The translations under genes and the position numbers were made by a program. A stretch of 10,000 nucleotides of DNA from Chrysomallon squamiferum (lineage: Eukaryota; Mollusca; Gastropoda; Neomphalida; Peltospiridae). Below the pieces are notes generated by a model. It did not search any database. It was not told the origin of the DNA and saw nothing but the letters and a program-made list of their open reading frames with translations. The stretch is taken from positions 27,211,379 through 27,221,378 of the forward strand of contig CM022677.1 of NCBI GenBank assembly GCA_012295275.1, given 5' to 3'. Of this stretch, positions 6,335-10,000 are shown in pieces; positions within the stretch are counted from its first letter, which is position 1; every line of letters starts with the position of its first letter.

Positions 6335-6667
6335 GAAAACAAAATTAAATGAATTTCCATTAAGGTAATTTAAGAAAATACAAATTCCTACTTAATAATC
6401 TGGCTCATTTACTTTTTCATAAAAACTGTTATTATCATTTATCTCCAATAAAATCTTTATCAGTAATCATTAACGTGAAATTAACAGACAGGTATTTTCA
6501 AAGGTTCTCAGGTGCAAAACTCACCTGCTGCCAAAGAAAATCTCTATTCACATTAATTAATTTAATCTCCAAATCAAATCTCTTAAAATCACAAGTTGTG
6601 CTATTTCTCCTTTTTAACTTGAACTCTGGAATAAATTTGCAATCAAGGCTCAGGTTTTTATTTTCAT
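6335..6667. other. Unique AT-rich DNA without a recognised gene
   Basis: Complex sequence. It carries CAGGTA at 6489, CAGGTG at 6509 and CACCTG at 6522, the last two facing each other with a 7-base gap. The CACCTG also reads as a CAG|GTGAGT donor on the minus strand. A 71-residue + frame (6475-6690) has no recognisable domain and no compositional support, and it runs into the 64-base repeat. Confidence 0.5.
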
Positions 6668-6863
6668 GTTTATGGGTTGGTAAATATTAAAAATGTCTTC
6701 CTGCTATTCTACAAGAATAGCTAGATTTTCCTGACTATCGGTATGTATATAATAAAAAGATATTTCTGTTGTGCTGCAAAAATTATCCATTTTCGTGTCC
6801 ATGGGTAAGTATATAATAAAAATTTCTTTCTGCTGTTCAAAAAGAATAACCCATGCACTGATG
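6668..6863. repeat. Degenerate tandem repeat, three units of about 64 bp
   Basis: Three units start at TATGGG (6671), TATCGG (6736) and CATGGG (6800), giving spacings of 65 and 64 bases. Each continues with a GTAWRTATWT word, then an A-rich ATAAAAA segment, then TTCTGYTG or TTCCTGCT, then an A-rich stretch and a pyrimidine-rich end. Units two and three are the most alike. Unit one contains a perfect hairpin, GCTATTCT (6703-6710) and AGAATAGC (6714-6721) with a 3-base loop. Unit three keeps a weaker form. Units two and three carry a 5' splice-site-like G|GTAWGTAT. The repeat is not recognised as a known family. Confidence 0.6.
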
Positions 6864-6929
6864 ACAGTAAGGTTTCTTTTCTTATAATCAAAATCATAGA
6901 AAAAAAAAGATAAGAAAAAAAAAAGGTTT
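6864..6929. other. A-rich spacer
   Basis: Mainly A/G-rich runs at 6900-6925. No signal is seen. Confidence 0.6.
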
Positions 6930-7335
6930 TATGTCAATCTTTCCATCTATTTATTCATTCATCAATCCATTCTTTTATTTATACATTTTTGTCCATCCAT
7001 CTTTTCTTTTATTTACTGATTCTTCGAAACTCTTCTTTGTTCATTTATCTAACCATCCATTTACTGTTTTATTCATTCATCTTTCCATTCATTCATCCAT
7101 CCATCCATCAATCCATTCTTTAAAGTACATCGGTTTAATTATCTAACCTTTTATTTATTCATACTCCAATTTCTTCTTTATTTATTCTTCTATCCATCCG
7201 TTTTTTTTATTTTCCATTTATTTCATTCTACTGTCCTTTAATTTATTCATTCTTCTGTCCTTTAATTTATTCATTCTTCTCTCAATTTATTCTTTTATTC
7301 ATCCGTTAATTTGTTCCATCCATTCTTTTATTAGT
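6930..7335. repeat. Degenerate CATT/CATC/TTTA tetranucleotide region
   Basis: CATT, CATC and TTTA words dominate, with the purest CATT/CATC run at 7080-7112. The + strand frame of 6931-7146 (S, I, H and P-rich) is a translated repeat. A clean duplication lies near the right end and is listed separately. Confidence 0.8.
7231..7278. repeat. Exact 24-bp tandem duplication
   Basis: Units at 7231-7254 and 7255-7278, beginning CTGTCCTTTAATTTATTC, are identical. A decayed third copy starts at 7279. Identity inside otherwise degenerate DNA indicates a recent duplication. Confidence 0.92.
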
Positions 7336-7490
7336 TCTTTGTTGTTGTTTTTTTTGTTGTTTTTTTCATTAATTCTTCCTTTCAGCTTTGGTATCTGTTC
7401 TCTCCATTTCCCAAAGTCGAACACAAACATTCCATATTAAGTTCCGAAATTCACCAGATGCTGTTTTACAATAGACTTGATTTTCCTTCC
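7336..7490. other. Unique DNA without a gene
   Basis: About 100 bases of complex sequence at 7380-7480 after a GTTGTT/T-rich start. CCATATTAAG at 7432-7441 is one base from an SRF CArG box. No other signal is seen. Confidence 0.5.
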
Positions 7491-7560
7491 TTCTTTTTTT
7501 TTTATTTTTTATTTTTTTTTTTTTTATTTTCTTTTCATTTTTCTTCTTCTTCTTCTTATT
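7491..7560. repeat. Poly(T)/T-rich tract with (TTC)n
   Basis: Interrupted T runs are followed by about five TTC units at 7541-7557. A minus-strand K/R-rich frame comes from this tract together with the poly(T) at 7707-7738. Confidence 0.93.
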
Positions 7561-7606
7561 ATTTTAATAACACTACATGTCAAGTACTTGATCCAACATT
7601 TCTTAT

Positions 7607-7645
7607 CCCGCCCCTCCTTTTTCCCAACCCCCCCTCCTCCCTCCC
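7607..7645 (-). other. C-rich patch, G-quadruplex motif on minus strand
   Basis: On the + strand there are C runs at 7607-7609, 7611-7614, 7623-7625, 7628-7634, 7639-7641 and 7643-7645. On the minus strand 7645 to 7623 reads as four G runs of at least three with loops of 1, 4 and 2 bases, which meets the usual G-quadruplex rule. It is one of very few GC-rich patches in the window. Confidence 0.7.
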
Positions 7646-7704
7646 ACACAAAGAAAACAACATTGTTATTGTTATTATTCCTCCAACGGTCTTTAGATAA
7701 TACT

Positions 7705-7706
<2 letters not shown>

Positions 7707-7738
<32 letters not shown>
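7707..7738. repeat. Poly(T) run of 32
   Basis: A pure T tract. No adjoining retroposon was recognised. Confidence 0.96.
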
Positions 7739-7799
7739 CATTTTCTTTTTGTCGAATAATACCTCTATACATCCAGAAGCCATTTCTAATCAGACTGTT

Positions 7800-8180
7800 C
7801 CATTGTCTGCACACGGGGGGGTGGCAGGTTGGTGAGTCGCGTGGCCGCGTGAGTCAGCGCGCGCCAGGCACACTTTCAGGATTAGCCGATTGCTTATTCA
7901 TTAGTGTGAAAACCTCACCCCCGTCACCTGCCCTACGTTGTTCCGCCTGCTTGGTTTCGGTCGCGGATCAGTGACTCCGATGTCGTCTGTTGACACAACA
8001 GAAGTTGGCGGCTGCCATATGTCTAACAATGTATCCATGACAATGGATGGTTATTATTATTACACACTGTTTTCGTGTTATCCTCTGTGACGTAGGAAAG
8101 AAAGCTTGACAGTGTTCTCGTTGTCATGGACACGGCCCAGGCAGAGATTACGACACGAAAGGCTTGCTTGAACCGTTAGA
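7800..8180. promoter_or_regulatory. CpG-rich island, best promoter candidate
   Basis: About 25 CpGs in 380 bases, far above the rest of the window. Elements seen in order: GTGAGTCGCGTG (7832-7843) and CGCGTGAGTC (7846-7855), a pair of overlapping direct words; TGAGTCAGC (7850-7858), AP-1/Maf type; CACCTG at 7925; GTGACTC (7971-7977); GTATCCATGACAAT (8031-8044) and GTTGTCATGGACAC (8120-8133), each 13 of 14 to the RFX X-box consensus; and TGACGTA (8088-8094), a CREB/ATF half site. Two short frames begin here: ATG at 7980 (36 residues) and ATG at 8126 in strong start context (MDTAQAEITTRKACLNR, then stop). TTG|GTGAGT at 7829-7837 could be a splice donor. Direction of transcription is not evident. 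No TATA box was noted. Confidence 0.45.
7980..8090 (+). other. Short open frame inside the CpG island, coding unproven
   Basis: ATG at 7980 gives 36 residues, MSSVDTTEVGGCHMSNNVSM followed by TMDGYYYYTLFSCYPL, ending at TGA 8088-8090. Unlike the other frames in this window it is not a translated microsatellite. The frame is open back to 7905. The start context is weak, with C at -3. No family, signal peptide or domain is recognised. It could be an upstream ORF, the end of an exon, or chance. Confidence 0.12.
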
Positions 8181-8212
8181 AAAAATTGTCCTAATTTGGG
8201 CTGATAAAGATT

Positions 8213-8213
<1 letters not shown>

Positions 8214-8255
<42 letters not shown>
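8214..8255. repeat. T28A14 homopolymer junction
   Basis: Twenty-eight T are followed directly by fourteen A. The junction is self-complementary over 28 bases and would be prone to cruciform formation and slippage. Confidence 0.96.
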
Positions 8256-8288
8256 TATGATGCTGTTTGTATTTCTGGCATTTGATAT

Positions 8289-8309
8289 GAATGAATGAAT
8301 GAATGAATG

Positions 8310-8348
<39 letters not shown>
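8289..8348. repeat. (GAAT)n then (GA)17 microsatellite
   Basis: Five GAAT units at 8289-8309 are joined through an A run to (GA)17 at 8315-8348. The minus-strand poly-SL/HSFI frames here are artefacts. Confidence 0.95.
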
Positions 8349-8351
<3 letters not shown>

Positions 8352-8436
8352 ACACCACGACAACCATTATCACCACCAACTACAACAATAATATGGTAAA
8401 AAAAAATTGTATCAAAACACCATGACATTGACTTTA

Positions 8437-8484
8437 CTTTTCTTTAACCTGAAAACATCAACATTAATTAATTCTGGCCTAAAT
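8437..8484. repeat. Dispersed repeat copy A
   Basis: CTTTTCT, then a GAAAACATCA word, then TTAATTAATTCTGGCCTAAA. Over 34 aligned bases (8451-8484) it matches copy B at 31 positions, with one extra A in B. It lies between the GA tracts at 8315-8348 and 8635-8702. Confidence 0.6.
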
Positions 8485-8529
8485 AAAACATTACTAACAA
8501 ATCTGAATAAATCTTTGCACAAAATTTCA

Positions 8530-8571
8530 TTTAAATGGGAAAAAAGAAAAGTTAATTTGTTTAGGCCTAAG
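8530..8571. repeat. Dispersed repeat copy C (partial)
   Basis: TTTAAATG at 8530-8537 and TTAATTTGTTTAGGCCTAAG at 8552-8571 match copy B in the same order, the second block at 17 of 20 positions. The middle part is A-rich and diverged. Confidence 0.45.
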
Positions 8572-8631
8572 TATTTGTAAATCACCAATAGCAAAGCAGT
8601 GTTATTACTTTATTTTATTTTTTCATATAAT

Positions 8632-8634
<3 letters not shown>

Positions 8635-8702
<68 letters not shown>
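8635..8702. repeat. (AG)34 microsatellite
   Basis: A pure dinucleotide tract of 68 bases that sits directly against copy B of the dispersed repeat. Confidence 0.97.
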
Positions 8703-8703
<1 letters not shown>

Positions 8704-8704
<1 letters not shown>

Positions 8705-8753
8705 TTTTCTGTTTAAATGAAAAACATCAATATTAATTTGTTCTGGCCTAAAT
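8704..8753. repeat. Dispersed repeat copy B
   Basis: CTTTTCTGTTTAAATG, then AAAAACATCA, then TTAATTTGTTCTGGCCTAAA. It shares features with A (ACATCA, TTCTGGCCTAAAT) and with C (TTTAAATG, TTAATTTGTT), so it is closest to the ancestral form. A weaker relative lies at 8935-8957 (TGAAAACATTAATAATTAATTG). Confidence 0.6.
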
Positions 8754-8978
8754 GAGGACTGTTATTGAAAATTATATATCACAGATTAATTATCTAGGAC
8801 AGACTTTTTTTTTGTGTGAGTGTTTCAATCAATATGGACTGCAGGTGAAAAGTGATGTTTGTTTCATTAAAGGTAACTTAGCTTGCAATGAGAGAACAGG
8901 TGTGATACAAACAGATCCTCGTTAACCTGGTAAAATGAAAACATTAATAATTAATTGTGATTTTATCCAGCTAGATGA
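8754..8978. promoter_or_regulatory. Unique segment with E-boxes and a T-box half site
   Basis: CAGGTG at 8842-8847 and 8897-8902. The latter is part of AGGTGTGA (8898-8905), an exact T-box half site. TGTTTGTTTC near 8858 is forkhead-like, and CCTCGTTAAC (8917-8926) repeats a word from the 4205-4580 cluster. It ends in an AT-rich, homeodomain-type segment. Regulatory function is inference and no gene is seen. Confidence 0.25.
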
Positions 8979-8979
8979 T

Positions 8980-9011
<32 letters not shown>
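8979..9011. repeat. Poly(T) with one C
   Basis: Two T runs are separated by a single C. It is followed at once by a CAGGTG at 9016-9021. Confidence 0.95.
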
Positions 9012-9012
<1 letters not shown>

Positions 9013-9091
9013 CTTCAGGTGTATTGGATTTCATGAACTATGGATTCACCATTTTCTGATTTTTATTTTTATGTGCTTGGGTTTTGTTTAT
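9012..9091. other. Unique DNA without a gene
   Basis: About 80 bases of complex sequence, with one CAGGTG at 9016-9021. Nothing else is recognised. Confidence 0.5.
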
Positions 9092-9127
9092 TATGATGAT
9101 GATGATGATTATTATTATTATTATTAC
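9092..9127. repeat. (ATG)n to (ATT)n triplet microsatellite
   Basis: Five or so ATG units convert to six ATT units. Poly-D and poly-Y residues of the overlapping + frame are derived from it. A degenerate TG-rich stretch follows to about 9175. Confidence 0.93.
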
Positions 9128-9175
9128 TGTCTATTTGTATTTGTGTTTGTGTGTGAGTACTTGTGTATGTATTTG

Positions 9176-9313
9176 TTATTTAATATATACATTATAAAAA
9201 ACGAAAAACTAAACAGATTTTTTTTTTTTTTTTTAAGCAATGTCGAAATACAAAAAAATATAATTTAAAAAAAACCTGTAAAATTAATGATTCAGTTTAT
9301 TTAAGTTGAAGAA
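9176..9313. other. AT-rich DNA with a poly(T) run
   Basis: Contains a T run at 9217-9234. No gene or regulatory signal is supported. Confidence 0.6.
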
Positions 9314-9343
9314 TTTTTTTTTTCTTCTTCTTCTTCTTCTTCT
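9314..9343. repeat. Poly(T) then (CTT)n
   Basis: A short T run passes into about seven TTC/CTT units. Confidence 0.93.
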
Positions 9344-9497
9344 AAGTAAAGCATTCATTTTTGGAATTCCATTTTATTAGACAAACCCAGTTTAAGTGTC
9401 TTGCCTGTAGCCATGGTAACAAGTTGCAGTGAAGAACAGGTGCATTAATTGATTTCCTCAGCCTGAAGAGTTCTTTCAAGTCCAGTAATTATAACAA
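9344..9497. promoter_or_regulatory. Unique segment with a full-consensus X-box
   Basis: GTAGCCATGGTAAC at 9407-9420 fits GTHNYYATRRNAAC at every position, the best RFX X-box match in the window. CAGGTG at 9437-9442 is followed directly by CATTAATTG. The ATG inside the X-box starts MVTSCSEEQVH, then a stop, so it is not evidence of a gene. Confidence 0.35.
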
Positions 9498-9600
9498 GAG
9501 GGGGAAAAAAAAAAGAAAAAGAAGTGAAATAAAAAATAAAATAAAATAAGGAGGAGAAAAAAAAAGAAAAACAAAGGAGAATGTTAAAAATAGAAAAAAT
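9498..9600. repeat. A/G-rich polypurine tract
   Basis: Mostly A runs with GG, GGAGG and AAAGAAAA words and a few T. It faces a long T/C-rich tract immediately downstream. Confidence 0.85.
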
Positions 9601-9883
9601 TCATTCATTCATCTTTTTTTATTTATTATTATTATTCTTGTTGTTGTTATTATTATTATTATTATTGTTATTATTATTGTTATTACTGTTTCTACTTTTG
9701 TTCTTTTTCATTTTTCTTTTGTTCTGCACTTCTTTCTTTTCTTTTTTTCTATTTCTTTATCTTCTCTTTTCTCTTTGTCTTTTTTAAAATTCCTCTTTCC
9801 TTTCTTCTTTTTGTTTCTTTTTTCTTTATTTTTCTTCATTTATCTTTTTATTTGCCTTCTTTTTCCTTCTTTATTATTTGTTT

Positions 9884-9885
<2 letters not shown>
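9601..9885. repeat. Pyrimidine-rich tract with ATT/GTT triplets
   Basis: CATT units at 9601-9612, ATT/GTT triplets to about 9690, then TTTC/TTCT-rich DNA to 9885. The + frame of poly-L and F residues in this interval is low complexity. Confidence 0.85.

Positions 9886-9947
<62 letters not shown>
9886..9947. repeat. (CT)31 microsatellite
   Basis: A pure dinucleotide tract of 62 bases in the same orientation as the (CT)38 at 4029-4104 and opposite to the three GA tracts. Confidence 0.97.
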
Positions 9948-9950
<3 letters not shown>

Positions 9951-10000
9951 GGTCTCTGCTCATTTCCTATCATCACTTTTGAAATGTAACAAAAGATTAA
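9948..10000. other. Unique DNA at window end
   Basis: Fifty bases of complex sequence with no recognisable signal. Confidence 0.5.

Noticed and set aside
6475-6690. Plus-strand 71-residue frame of fairly complex composition
   Set aside because: No motif is recognised and it runs across the start of the 64-base tandem repeat. Length is within chance for AT-rich DNA.
7477-7974. Plus-strand 165-residue frame crossing into the CpG island
   Set aside because: Its first two thirds are poly-F/L/P from T and C tracts. The last third comes from the CpG island and has no recognisable domain.
8412-8594. Minus-strand 60-residue frame without obvious microsatellite
   Set aside because: It is built over copies A and C of the dispersed repeat, is AT-rich in composition (L, F, V, N, K) and shows no recognisable family or splice context.

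Overview
This window looks like intergenic or intronic nuclear DNA of an animal. No protein-coding gene, tRNA, rRNA, CRISPR array or recognisable transposon could be supported. The DNA is very AT-rich, and roughly a third of it is simple repeat: (GA)n/(CT)n, (CA)n/(TG)n, (TA)n, (CATA)n/(TATG)n, (TTTA)n, ATT/AAT/AAC triplets and long T or A runs. Nearly every long open frame is a translated microsatellite (poly-SL, poly-LFIY, poly-I/L, poly-N). The repeat style resembles cephalopod mollusc genomes, but that is a low-confidence inference with no coding gene to anchor it.

Layout. 1-1395: AT-rich DNA with a degenerate TATATAGGTAATA-type repeat (541-1060). 1396-1560: a short CpG-bearing island with an RFX-type X-box and an AAAATGGCG element. 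1561-2302: AT-rich DNA, a TAAA/TAAG array, (GA)27 and poly(A). 2303-2600: a second CpG-bearing island with a 13-bp inverted repeat, a second X-box-like site and an acceptor-like splice signal. 2617-4104: a run of compound microsatellites. 4205-4580: unique DNA unusually dense in CAGGTG/CAGGTA boxes. 4643-4940: (TTTA)n with regularly spaced variants. 5410-5775: unique DNA with a DR1 nuclear-receptor-like site and a compact group of RFX, PBX-MEIS, CCAAT and E-box matches. 5840-6334: triplet repeats that switch strand around 6155. 6668-6863: a degenerate tandem repeat of about 64 bp. 6930-7335: degenerate CATT/CATC tetranucleotide DNA. 7800-8180: the strongest CpG-rich island in the window. 8214-8760: T28A14, (GA)n tracts and a small dispersed repeat family. 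8760-9495: unique DNA with more E-boxes and a full-consensus X-box. 9498-9947: a purine tract followed by a pyrimidine tract and (CT)31.

Taken together, small islands of complex, relatively CpG-rich sequence sit in a sea of microsatellites. The islands repeatedly carry the same two kinds of motif: RFX-like X-boxes (six sites) and CAGGTG E2-boxes (15 sites from 4228 to 9442, against one in the first 4.2 kb). The most economical reading is a regulatory or promoter-bearing stretch whose exons lie outside the window. The island at 7800-8180 is the best promoter candidate and those at 1396-1560 and 2303-2600 are weaker ones. All regulatory calls are hand motif matches and remain inference.
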